Assembly: GCA_041601535.1 (NCBI GenBank)
Contig: JBFIHZ010000264.1
Coordinates: 1 to 6,123 of the forward strand
Direction of reading: 5' to 3'
From: JBFIHZ01 sp041601535
GTDB taxonomy: Bacteria; Pseudomonadota; Gammaproteobacteria; Xanthomonadales; SZUA-36
DNA length: 6,123 bases
Part shown: positions 1-5,944 of the stretch, piece after piece
Position numbering within the stretch: position 1 is the stretch's first letter
Layout of the letters: each line of letters begins with the position of its first letter
Translations under genes and position numbers: made by a program
Notes under the pieces: generated by a model
Databases searched by the model: none
What the model was told of the DNA's origin: nothing
What the model saw: the letters and a program-made list of their open reading frames with translations, nothing else

Positions 1-1
1 C

Positions 2-304
2 AATGTGGCAACCGGCCCGATTGAATACCGCCTGGTGGCCGCTACCCGGCGCGAGCGTAAAATGTCCATTCTCAGTGAAACCTACGAGCCGGGCACCGAT
101 ACCGGTGAAGACCTGTTGACCCATGCCGGCGAAGAGGGCGGGGTGATCGTGGAGGGTGAGCTGGAACTTACCGTGGCAGGCAAAACCTGGCTGCTGGGAG
201 TCGGCGATGGTTATTATTTTGACAGCCGCCTGCCGCACCGCTTTCGTAACGTGGGCAAGGTGCCCGCCCGACTGGTGAGCGCCAACACGCCGCCCACCAT
301 CTGA
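2..304 (+). CDS. puuR: PuuR-type transcriptional repressor, C-terminal cupin domain (5' end outside window)
   Basis: This is the last ~100 residues of a regulator combining an XRE-type helix-turn-helix with a cupin domain; the frame is open to the left edge (codons begin at base 2), so the GTG at base 5 is not a convincing start and the HTH part, about 80 residues in E. coli PuuR, lies upstream. What is visible is a single cupin barrel: ETYEPGTDTGE, then HAGEEGGVIVEGELELTV (cupin motif 1 region), GDGYYFDSRLPHRF (motif 2 region) and the C-terminus SANTPPTI. These line up throughout with the E. coli PuuR C-terminus as I recall it (FETYQPGTTTGE, HQGEEIGTVLEGE, GIPHSF, SAHTPTTF). In E. coli PuuR represses putrescine-utilisation genes and is released by putrescine; the cupin is the presumed ligand domain. 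The short gap to speB implies one transcript. Another polyamine-sensing XRE-cupin paralogue is possible because the DNA-binding domain cannot be seen. Confidence 0.85.
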   Translation, partial: NVATGPIEYRLVAATRRERKMSILSETYEPGTDTGEDLLTHAGEEGGVIVEGELELTVAGKTWLLGVGDGYYFDSRLPHRFRNVGKVPARLVSANTPPTI

Positions 305-318
305 TACCGGAAGATATT

Positions 319-1209
319 ATGACCAGCGCCATTTACCGCAATCCATTTACCTACATGGAGTTTCCCTGGTACCAGGATGCACCCGACGCCGACGTGGTGG
401 TCAGTGGAATTCCGTTTGACCTGGGCACTTCCGGCCGCGCGGGTGCGCGTTCCGGGCCGGGCGCCATACGCGCCGCATCCGGCAACCTGGTGTGGGATTC
501 GCCACGCTGGCCGTGGGATTTCGAACTGGCTGAAAAACTCAAAGTGGCCGACGGCGGCGACGTGGATTTTCCCTACAGCGATGCCCCGGCCGCGGTGGAC
601 GCCATCCAGGCCAATGCGCGCAGCGTGCTGGAAGCCGGCAAAACCCTGTTGTCATTCGGCGGCGATCACTTTGTGACCCTGCCGCTGTTGCGCGAGCACG
701 TGCGCCAACACGGGCCGCTGGCGCTGCTGCATTTTGATGCGCATACCGATACCGACAGTGCAGGCAATGCCTTTGACCACGGCTCAATGTTCTACCACGC
801 GGTGCAGGAAGGCCTGCTGCTGGCGGAACATTCGGTGCAGGTCGGCATCCGCACCGCTTATACCTACCAGGATCATCCGTTTACCGTGCTGGATGCCTCC
901 TGGGTTAATGAACAGGCAGTGGGCACCGTGGTGGACAGGGTGCACGAGGTAACCGCCGGCAAGCCGGTCTACCTGTCGTTTGATATCGACTGCCTGGACC
1001 CGGCGTTTGCGCCGGGTACCGGCACACCGGTGGCCGGTGGGCTGACCTCCGACCGCGCGCTGCAGATCATCCGCGGGCTGAAAGGCATGGATATCCGCGG
1101 TATGGACGTGGTGGAAGTAGCGCCGGCATATGACCATGCGGAACTGACCGCGCTGGCGGCCGCCACGCTGGCGCTTGAAATGTTGTACATCCGGGCTTTC
1201 GGGCCGTGA
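319..1209 (+). CDS. speB: Agmatinase (agmatine ureohydrolase)
   Basis: Cytosolic binuclear manganese enzyme hydrolysing agmatine to putrescine and urea. The 296 residues cover the whole ureohydrolase (arginase/agmatinase) fold; E. coli SpeB has 306. All metal ligands are present: H117 in SFGGDH, D140, H142 and D144 in HFDAHTDTD, and D222 and D224 in SFDIDCLDP. Agmatinase-type signatures include TSGRAGAR near 37-44, FDHGSMFYHA at 152-161, and the stretch from the FDIDCLDP motif through GTGTPVAGGLTSDRA, which together with MDVVEVAPAYD is almost identical to E. coli SpeB from memory. This favours agmatinase over arginase, guanidinobutyrase or formiminoglutamase. The ATG at 319 is preceded by a purine-rich GGAAGA at 309-314, at good spacing. 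The gene follows the PuuR-type regulator by 14 bases, so it is probably expressed with it, supplying putrescine to the downstream catabolic genes. Confidence 0.95.
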   Translation: MTSAIYRNPFTYMEFPWYQDAPDADVVVSGIPFDLGTSGRAGARSGPGAIRAASGNLVWDSPRWPWDFELAEKLKVADGGDVDFPYSDAPAAVDAIQANARSVLEAGKTLLSFGGDHFVTLPLLREHVRQHGPLALLHFDAHTDTDSAGNAFDHGSMFYHAVQEGLLLAEHSVQVGIRTAYTYQDHPFTVLDASWVNEQAVGTVVDRVHEVTAGKPVYLSFDIDCLDPAFAPGTGTPVAGGLTSDRALQIIRGLKGMDIRGMDVVEVAPAYDHAELTALAAATLALEMLYIRAFGP

Positions 1210-1226
1210 TCCGGGTGGTGTAATTT

Positions 1227-1249
1227 GCCCTTGAGCAAGGCTTCAGGGC
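1227..1249 (+). other. Small imperfect hairpin between speB and the synthetase gene
   Basis: GCCCTTGA (1227-1234) can pair with TCAGGGC (1243-1249) with one bulged T, and the nested CCTTG-AG-CAAGG (1229-1240) is a perfect palindrome. Only a four-base T run follows, six bases after the stem, so it is a poor intrinsic terminator. It could instead be an attenuator, RNA-processing site or protein-binding site. The rest of the 79-base gap holds nothing else recognisable except the weak promoter candidate listed separately. Confidence 0.3.
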
Positions 1250-1258
1250 GGTTACTTT
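1231..1258 (+). promoter_or_regulatory. Weak sigma70-like promoter candidate upstream of the synthetase gene
   Basis: TTGAGC (1231-1236, four of six matches to TTGACA) and TACTTT (1253-1258, three of six matches to TATAAT) are separated by 16 bases and precede the ATG at 1289. The match is poor and overlaps the hairpin at 1227-1249. Transcription continuing from speB explains the arrangement equally well. Confidence 0.2.
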
Positions 1259-1288
1259 TAAACTCATGCCCTTTTTAGAGTACTAATC

Positions 1289-2638
1289 ATGAACTTCGAC
1301 GAACTGAAAGACTGGCTGCAAAGCAATAACATTACCGAGATCGAATGCCTGGTGCCCGACATCGCCGGCATTGCGCGCGGTAAAATCATGCCGGCAAAAA
1401 AGTACCTGCGCGAAGAAAGCATTCGTCTGCCGGAAAGCCTGTTTGCACAAACCGTGACCGGTGACTGGCCGGATGACGATATTTACGAGAACATCATTGA
1501 CCCGGCCGAAATCGACATGAACGTCGAACCCGACCCGGCCACTGTGCGATTTGTGCCGTGGGCGCATGAACCTACCGCGCAGATCGTGCACGACTGCTTT
1601 TACAACGACGGCTCACCGGTGCCGATGGCGCCGCGCAACGTGCTGAAAGCCGTGCTCAAGCTGTACGAAGCGGAGGGCTGGCGGCCGGTGGTGGCACCGG
1701 AACTGGAGTTTTTCCTTACCGAGATCAACAAGGATCCGGATTACCCGCTGGAACCGCCCACCGGCCGCAGTGGCCGCAAGGAAACCGCGCGTAAATCCTA
1801 TGGCATCGATGCGGTCAACGAGTTTGATCCGCTGTTCGAGGAAATGTACGACTACAGCGAAGCCCAGCGTCTGGCGATCGACACCCTGATCCACGAAGAG
1901 GGTGCGGCGCAGATGGAGATCAATTTCGAGCACGGCGATGCGCTGGAGTTGTGCGACCAGGTTTTCCTGTTCAAGCGCACCGTGCGCGAGGCCGCGTTTC
2001 ATCACAACTGCTTCGCCACCTTTATGGCCAAGCCGATGGAAGATGAACCGGGCAGTGCGATGCACGTCCACCAGAGCGTGGTGTCGATCGAAACCGGCAA
2101 GAACATTTTCACCAACGAAGACGGCGGTCCGTCGGACCTGTTCCACTGGTTTATCGGTGGCCAGCAGAAATACATGAACGCGGCCACGCCGTTTTTCGCG
2201 CCCAATATCAACTCCTACCGGCGGTTGATCCCGGGCGGCTCGGCGCCAATCAACTCGCACTGGGCGGAGGATAACCGCACGGTGGGTCTGCGTATTCCGG
2301 GTTCAGACGGGGAGAACCGCCGCATCGAACACCGCGTCAGCGGCGCCGACGTCAACCCCTATATCGCCATTGCCGCGATGCTGGCGACGGGCTATATGGG
2401 CATCAAGAACAAGGTCGACCCCAGTGAAAAAGTCACCGGCAGCGCGCATCATCTGCGTCACGCACTGCCGCGCACCATCGAGGAAGGCTTCCGTTACCTG
2501 GATGACTGCCCGCAATTGATCGAGATATTGCACCCGCGCTTCGTGGCCGCCTACAAGGCAGTAAAAATGGCGGAATACGTCGGCTTTTTGCAGGTGATCA
2601 GTTCCTGGGAACGGGAGTTCCTGCTGCTGAACGTATAA
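1289..2638 (+). CDS. Gamma-glutamylpolyamine synthetase (glutamine synthetase family, PuuA/PauA-like)
   Basis: ATP-dependent ligase of the glutamine synthetase fold, predicted to join the gamma-carboxyl of glutamate to an amine such as putrescine. The 449 residues show the N-terminal beta-grasp region (IECLVPDIAGIARGK, 18-32) and a full catalytic domain: metal ligands E138 and E140 in APELEFFL, GAAQMEINFEHGD (205-217), H259 and H261 in GSAMHVHQS, APNINSYRRL (304-313), NRTVGLRIPGS (329-339), and RRIEHRVSGADVNPY with metal-binding E347. E. coli PuuA has 472 residues. The adenylylation-tyrosine segment of true GlnA is absent, so this is not the nitrogen-assimilation enzyme. The N-terminal wording differs from E. 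coli PuuA (VDVLLTDLNG), so it belongs to a different clade, like some of the multiple pseudomonad PauA proteins. Neighbouring PuuR and SpeB argue for a polyamine substrate, but diaminopropane, ethanolamine or another amine cannot be excluded. The start is an ATG with a weak AGAG at 1277-1280. Confidence 0.85.
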   Translation: MNFDELKDWLQSNNITEIECLVPDIAGIARGKIMPAKKYLREESIRLPESLFAQTVTGDWPDDDIYENIIDPAEIDMNVEPDPATVRFVPWAHEPTAQIVHDCFYNDGSPVPMAPRNVLKAVLKLYEAEGWRPVVAPELEFFLTEINKDPDYPLEPPTGRSGRKETARKSYGIDAVNEFDPLFEEMYDYSEAQRLAIDTLIHEEGAAQMEINFEHGDALELCDQVFLFKRTVREAAFHHNCFATFMAKPMEDEPGSAMHVHQSVVSIETGKNIFTNEDGGPSDLFHWFIGGQQKYMNAATPFFAPNINSYRRLIPGGSAPINSHWAEDNRTVGLRIPGSDGENRRIEHRVSGADVNPYIAIAAMLATGYMGIKNKVDPSEKVTGSAHHLRHALPRTIEEGFRYLDDCPQLIEILHPRFVAAYKAVKMAEYVGFLQVISSWEREFLLLNV

Positions 2639-2686
2639 GTCCCGGCGCCAGCCCGGAAAATACCCATCTGAATGCACGTGCAGTTA

Positions 2687-2706
2687 CAGCCGCCCCCGGG
2701 CGGCTG
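2687..2706 (+). terminator. Strong GC-rich hairpin after the synthetase gene, terminator-like
   Basis: CAGCCGCC (2687-2694) pairs perfectly with GGCGGCTG (2699-2706) around a CCCG tetraloop, 48 bases after the stop codon. An outer GCACG (2674-2678) can also pair with CGTGC (2707-2711) across an eight-base bulge. No T-tract follows directly, so it is not a textbook intrinsic terminator; it may stabilise the 3' end, help Rho-dependent termination, or act as an attenuator. It separates the synthetase gene from the promoter region that follows. Confidence 0.5.
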
Positions 2707-2803
2707 CGTGCTGGTGGGTGACTGTTTGCTGCGGCTGTTTCATTCCCTACCAAAATAATCAACGAAAAATGATCTGATAGGTAAAATTCTCTGGTGTTTT
2801 GGA

Positions 2804-2818
2804 ATATTTGTTAAATAT
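2804..2818. repeat. Perfect AT-rich inverted repeat overlapping the -10 element
   Basis: ATATTT (2804-2809), GTT, AAATAT (2813-2818) form a perfect 6-3-6 inverted repeat whose right arm enters the TATAAT at 2816-2821. The position suits a repressor operator, but in a stretch this rich in A/T a short palindrome may arise by chance. Confidence 0.4.
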
Positions 2819-2826
2819 AATAGACA
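2812..2826 (+). promoter_or_regulatory. Candidate PuuR-type operator over the aminotransferase promoter
   Basis: The sequence TAAATATAATAGACA agrees at 12 of 15 positions with the E. coli PuuR recognition consensus as I recall it, AAAATATAATGAACA; mismatches are positions 1, 11 and 12. It lies across the -10 element, where a bound repressor would block RNA polymerase, and the window itself encodes a PuuR-type protein. Part of the agreement comes from the TATAAT hexamer, so the independent support is the AAA before it and the ACA after it. Confidence 0.5.
2816..2821 (+). promoter_or_regulatory. bauA: Consensus -10 element of the bauA promoter
   Basis: A perfect TATAAT sits 53 bases before the ATG at 2875, inside an AT-rich island (53 of 70 bases A/T at 2751-2820) in an otherwise GC-rich window. 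No good -35 hexamer is present at 16-18 bases spacing (GTGTTT, GGTGTT and TGGTGT are the options), and there is no extended TG. Either another factor helps or the -35 is simply weak. Confidence 0.6.
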
Positions 2827-2840
2827 GAACAGGATAACTG

Positions 2841-2854
2841 CCGGTCATTACCGG
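2841..2854 (+). other. Short 5' leader hairpin of bauA
   Basis: CCGGT (2841-2845) and ACCGG (2850-2854) enclose a CATT loop and end eight bases before the ribosome binding site. Five GC-rich base pairs could influence mRNA stability or ribosome access. No riboswitch class is recognisable. Confidence 0.3.
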
Positions 2855-2862
2855 ATTTGCCG

Positions 2863-2868
2863 AGAGGA
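2863..2868 (+). promoter_or_regulatory. bauA: Ribosome binding site that fixes the bauA start
   Basis: AGAGGA sits six bases before the ATG at 2875. An in-frame TTG at 2857 would add six residues but would place this site inside the coding sequence and has no comparable site of its own, so 2875 is the chosen start. Confidence 0.8.
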
Positions 2869-2874
2869 ATACAC

Positions 2875-4197
2875 ATGAGTGTTTCAGCTGCCGCTATTGA
2901 CGCGTACTGGATGCCGTTTACTGCCAATCGCGATTTCAAGAAAAAACCGCGCATCATCGTCGGTGCCGAAGGTCATTACTACCTGACCGATGACGGCCGC
3001 CGCGTGTACGACGCCTTCTCCGGCCTGTGGACCAGCGGCCTGGGTCACTGCCATCCGAGAATCGTTGAAGCGGTCCAGCAACAAGTGGCCACACTGGATT
3101 ACGCCATGGGATTCCAGGCCTCGCACAACAAGGCATTTGAGCTGGCGGAAAAAGTCACTGCGCTGGCACCGGCTGAATTCAGCAAAATCTTTTTCACCAA
3201 CTCCGGTTCCGAGTCGGTAGATACCGCGCTGAAAATCGCGCTGGGCTATCACCGCGCCCGCGGCGAAGGCCACCGCACGCGACTGATTGGCCGTGAGCGC
3301 GGTTACCACGGGGTGAATTTTGGCGGCATGTCGGTCGGTGGCATGTCGCCCAACCGCAAAGCCTTCGGTGCCAGCCTGCTGCCCACGGTTGACCATCTGC
3401 AACATACCTTCAACCTGGAACACAATGCATTCAGCCGCGGCGCGCCACAGTGGGGCGCACACCTGGCTGACGACCTGGAACGGCTGGCAGCGCTGCATGA
3501 TGGCGGCAACATCGCCGCGGTCATCGTTGAACCCGTAGCCGGTTCCACCGGCGTGCTGCCACCGCCCGTGGGTTATCTCGAGCGCCTGCGGGAAATCTGT
3601 GACCGCCACGGCATCCTGTTGATTTTTGATGAAGTCATCACCGCGTTTGGTCGCGTGGGCGAAGCCTTTGGCGCCCAGCGTTTTGGCGTGACGCCGGACA
3701 TCATCACCATGGCCAAGGGCCTGACCAACGGCGTGATTCCGATGGGTGCGGCGATGGTGCGCGGTGAGGTATACGACGCCTTTATGCAGGGTCCGCCTGA
3801 GGCCATCGAACTGTTTCACGGCTATACCTATTCCGGCCACCCGGTGGCGGCCGCGGCCGGCCTGGCAGTTATTGAATGCTATGCCGAGGAGGGCACCTTT
3901 GAACAGGCGCGCTCGCTGGAAAGTCATTTCGAGGATTGCCTGCATTCACTGGCCGATCATGCGCTGGTGAAGGACGTGCGCAATTTCGGCCTGATGGGTG
4001 CGGTGGAATTGCATTCGCGCGATGGTGCCATCGGCGCGCGCGGGCTGGAAGTGCACAAGACCTGCTTCTGGGAACAGGACCTGGTGGTGCGCAATGGCGC
4101 CGACACGCTGCAGTTCTCGCCGTTCCTGAACTCCCGTCCGGACGATATGAGCATGACGGTGGAAAAAATCCGTCAGGTGCTGGATGGTCTAAACTGA
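2875..4197 (+). CDS. bauA: Omega-amino acid:pyruvate aminotransferase (beta-alanine:pyruvate type)
   Basis: PLP-dependent class III (fold type I) aminotransferase, predicted to move the terminal amino group of beta-alanine, and possibly GABA or a diamine, to pyruvate, giving a semialdehyde and alanine in the cytosol. In 440 residues it shows YWMPFTANRDF near the N-terminus (11-21), LWTSGLGH with W52, phosphate-binding NSGSES (109-114), PLP-stacking Y144 and H145 in RGYHGVN, D252 in LLIFDEVITAFGR as the partner of the PLP ring nitrogen, catalytic K281 in MAKGLTNG, HGYTYSGHP (314-322), and R406 in VVRNGADTLQF, the likely carboxylate-binding arginine. The pattern follows Pseudomonas BauA (448 residues) closely as I remember it, more than GabT or SpuC. 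It has its own promoter-like region and is followed 118 bases later by an MmsA-type dehydrogenase, the same functional pairing as bauA and bauC in Pseudomonas. The exact amine substrate is inferred. Confidence 0.88.
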   Translation: MSVSAAAIDAYWMPFTANRDFKKKPRIIVGAEGHYYLTDDGRRVYDAFSGLWTSGLGHCHPRIVEAVQQQVATLDYAMGFQASHNKAFELAEKVTALAPAEFSKIFFTNSGSESVDTALKIALGYHRARGEGHRTRLIGRERGYHGVNFGGMSVGGMSPNRKAFGASLLPTVDHLQHTFNLEHNAFSRGAPQWGAHLADDLERLAALHDGGNIAAVIVEPVAGSTGVLPPPVGYLERLREICDRHGILLIFDEVITAFGRVGEAFGAQRFGVTPDIITMAKGLTNGVIPMGAAMVRGEVYDAFMQGPPEAIELFHGYTYSGHPVAAAAGLAVIECYAEEGTFEQARSLESHFEDCLHSLADHALVKDVRNFGLMGAVELHSRDGAIGARGLEVHKTCFWEQDLVVRNGADTLQFSPFLNSRPDDMSMTVEKIRQVLDGLN

Positions 4198-4233
4198 AAA
4201 CATCTGTGGTGAAATGAGCCAGCGGTCTGGTGC

Positions 4234-4263
4234 TTAACGTGGACCAACGGATCAACTGATTAT
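4234..4263 (+). promoter_or_regulatory. Weak promoter candidate in the bauA-mmsA gap
   Basis: TTAACG (4234-4239) and GATTAT (4258-4263) each match the sigma70 hexamers at four of six positions, with an 18-base spacer. The 118-base gap also holds an imperfect stem (GTTTACG 4275-4281 with CGTGAAC 4296-4302, one G-T pair). Read-through from bauA is the simpler explanation, since no terminator is seen in the gap. Confidence 0.2.
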
Positions 4264-4315
4264 CTGCATGCCGGGTTTACGCCACGGTATGCGCACGTGA
4301 ACAAAGGAACAAACC

Positions 4316-5863
4316 ATGAATACTGAAGCCGCGCAAACCCTTACCGCATCGGAATCCGCCGACCAGGTGGATACCGTGGGCCATTTCATCAACGGCCAGG
4401 CTGTGGACGGTGAAGGCCGCAGCCAGGCGGTGTACAACCCGGCCACCGGCCAGGCGGTGCGCCAGGTGGCGCTGGCCAGCAAGCAAACGGTGGAGCAGGC
4501 CATCGCGGCCGCCGAAGCGGCATTTCCGGAGTGGCGCAATACCCCGCCGATGAAACGGGCGCGCATCATGTTCCGCTTCAAGGAACTGCTGGAGCAAAAC
4601 GCCGATAAGGTAGTGGCACTGATCACCGAGGAGCACGGCAAGGTGCTGAACGACGCAATGGGTGAATTCCAGCGCGGCGTGGAAGTGGTGGAATACGCCT
4701 GCGGCGCGCCGGAATTGCTCAAAGGTGAACACAGCAAAAACGTCGGCCCGGCCATCGACAGCTGGAGCGAGTTCCAGCCGCTGGGCGTGGTCGCCGGCAT
4801 CACGCCGTTCAATTTCCCCGCCATGGTGCCCATGTGGATGTACCCGATGGCGCTGGTGTGCGGCAATACCTTCGTATTGAAACCATCGGAGCGCGACCCG
4901 TCCGCGCCGCTGTACATCGCCAGCCTGCTGCAGGAAGCGGGCTTGCCCGATGGCGTTTTCAACGTGGTAAACGGTGACAAGGAAGCGGTGGATACCCTGT
5001 TGAATGACCCGCGGGTTCAGGCCGTGTCCTTCGTCGGTTCTACTCCGGTTGCGGAATACATTTACCGCACCGGTACCGCCAACGGCAAGCGCGTGCAGGC
5101 ACTGGGCGGTGCCAAGAACCACGCCATCGTGATGCCGGACGCCGATATGGATAACGCGGTGTCAGCGCTGATGGGCGCAGCCTACGGTTCCTGCGGCGAA
5201 CGCTGCATGGCCATTTCAGTTGCCGTGGCGGTCGGCGATGAAACCGCCGATACGCTGGTAGCCAAGCTGAAAGATGAACTGGCCGGCCTGAAAGTGGGCG
5301 CCGGCACGGATAACAGCAATGATATGGGTCCGCTGATTACCAAACCGCATTGCGAGAAGGTGCGTGGCTACGTTGATCTCGGCGTGGAAGAGGGTGCCGA
5401 ACTGGTAGTCGATGGCCGCGGGCTTGCCGGCGACAGTCTCGGCGACGGGTTTTTCCTGGGCGGCAGCCTGTTCGACCGCGTCACTCCGGACATGAAGATT
5501 TACCAGGACGAGATTTTCGGGCCGGTGCTGTGCGTGGTGCGGGTTAACAGCATGCAGGAAGCCATGCAGCTCATCGATGACCATGAGTACGGCAACGGTA
5601 CCTGCATTTTTACCCGCGACGGCGAGGCGGCGCGCTATTTCAGCGACAATATCCAGGTGGGCATGGTGGGCATTAACGTGCCGCTGCCGGTGCCGGTTTC
5701 CTACCACAGTTTCGGTGGCTGGAAGCGCTCGCTGTTCGGCGATCTGTTCGCTTACGGCCCGGATTCCATCCGCTTTTACACCCGCCGCAAAACCATCACG
5801 CAGCGCTGGCCGCAAGGCGGCGTCCGGGAGAAGGCGCGCTATACCTTCCCCAGCAATAACTGA
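4316..5863 (+). CDS. mmsA: CoA-acylating (methyl)malonate-semialdehyde dehydrogenase
   Basis: Aldehyde dehydrogenase superfamily member that oxidises malonate or methylmalonate semialdehyde with NAD+ and CoA, releasing CO2 and yielding acetyl-CoA or propionyl-CoA. The 515 residues compare with about 500 for MmsA and BauC; the extra length is a ~20-residue N-terminus. Visible motifs are FINGQAVDG (24-32), GITPFNFPAMVPMWMYPMAL with oxyanion-hole N166, KPSERDP, SFVGSTPVAEYIY, and the catalytic GERCMA with C297. The general-base glutamate of ordinary aldehyde dehydrogenases is replaced in LGGAKNH, which is characteristic of the CoA-acylating MmsA group and leaves the thioester to be released by CoA. 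QDEIFGPVL, GINVPLPVPVSYHSFGGWKRS and the C-terminal YTRRKTITQRWP complete the family pattern. The ATG has AAGGAA at 4304-4309. Placed after the BauA-type aminotransferase, its likely physiological substrate is malonate semialdehyde from beta-alanine; a role in valine degradation is less likely because no valine genes are adjacent. Confidence 0.92.
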   Translation: MNTEAAQTLTASESADQVDTVGHFINGQAVDGEGRSQAVYNPATGQAVRQVALASKQTVEQAIAAAEAAFPEWRNTPPMKRARIMFRFKELLEQNADKVVALITEEHGKVLNDAMGEFQRGVEVVEYACGAPELLKGEHSKNVGPAIDSWSEFQPLGVVAGITPFNFPAMVPMWMYPMALVCGNTFVLKPSERDPSAPLYIASLLQEAGLPDGVFNVVNGDKEAVDTLLNDPRVQAVSFVGSTPVAEYIYRTGTANGKRVQALGGAKNHAIVMPDADMDNAVSALMGAAYGSCGERCMAISVAVAVGDETADTLVAKLKDELAGLKVGAGTDNSNDMGPLITKPHCEKVRGYVDLGVEEGAELVVDGRGLAGDSLGDGFFLGGSLFDRVTPDMKIYQDEIFGPVLCVVRVNSMQEAMQLIDDHEYGNGTCIFTRDGEAARYFSDNIQVGMVGINVPLPVPVSYHSFGGWKRSLFGDLFAYGPDSIRFYTRRKTITQRWPQGGVREKARYTFPSNN

Positions 5864-5869
5864 GCCGGC

Positions 5870-5889
5870 GGGAGTTCCTTCAAACTCCC
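5870..5889 (+). terminator. Terminator-like hairpin directly after mmsA
   Basis: GGGAGTT (5870-5876) pairs perfectly with AACTCCC (5883-5889) around a six-base loop, starting seven bases after the stop codon. The following tract (CTTCCTCC) is pyrimidine-rich rather than a T run. Its position suggests the end of the transcription unit. Confidence 0.5.
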
Positions 5890-5915
5890 CTTCCTCCACC
5901 CCCCAAGAGACTGGC

Positions 5916-5939
5916 GGACGCCGCACTTCCGTGGCGTCC
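5916..5939 (+). terminator. Second hairpin downstream of mmsA
   Basis: GGACGCC (5916-5922) pairs with GGCGTCC (5933-5939); flanking GGC (5913-5915) and GCC (5942-5944) can extend the stem with a two-base bulge. No T-tract follows immediately. Together with 5870-5889 it may act as a tandem terminator or a 3'-end stabiliser. Confidence 0.4.
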
Positions 5940-5944
5940 CTGCC

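Noticed and set aside
5..304. GTG at base 5 as the start of a free-standing small cupin protein
   Set aside because: The frame is open to the left edge and the residues before and after this codon fit the middle of a PuuR-like protein, so a truncated view of a larger gene is more likely.
2857..2877. TTG at 2857 as the bauA start
   Set aside because: The strong AGAGGA at 2863-2868 would be within the coding sequence and the ATG at 2875 is ideally spaced from it.
2884..3945. 353-codon open frame on the minus strand inside bauA
   Set aside because: It lies wholly opposite a clearly recognisable aminotransferase, its translation resembles no family I know, and long antisense frames are expected from strong G/C third-position bias.
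4288..4302. PuuR-like box before mmsA, suggested by GTGAACA at 4296-4302
   Set aside because: Only the GAACA end and isolated bases agree with the consensus (7 of 15), no better than chance.
4277..5122. 281-codon minus-strand frame (and an overlapping 242-codon one) opposite mmsA
   Set aside because: Both are antisense to well-conserved mmsA coding sequence, overlap each other in different frames, and show low-complexity His/Arg/Ala or Ser/Thr/Trp-rich translations typical of shadow frames.
5192..5206. Cys293 near Cys297 in MmsA as a possible alternative catalytic or redox site
   Set aside because: C297 in GERCMA sits at the family's conserved nucleophile position; a nearby upstream cysteine is not by itself evidence of a second function.
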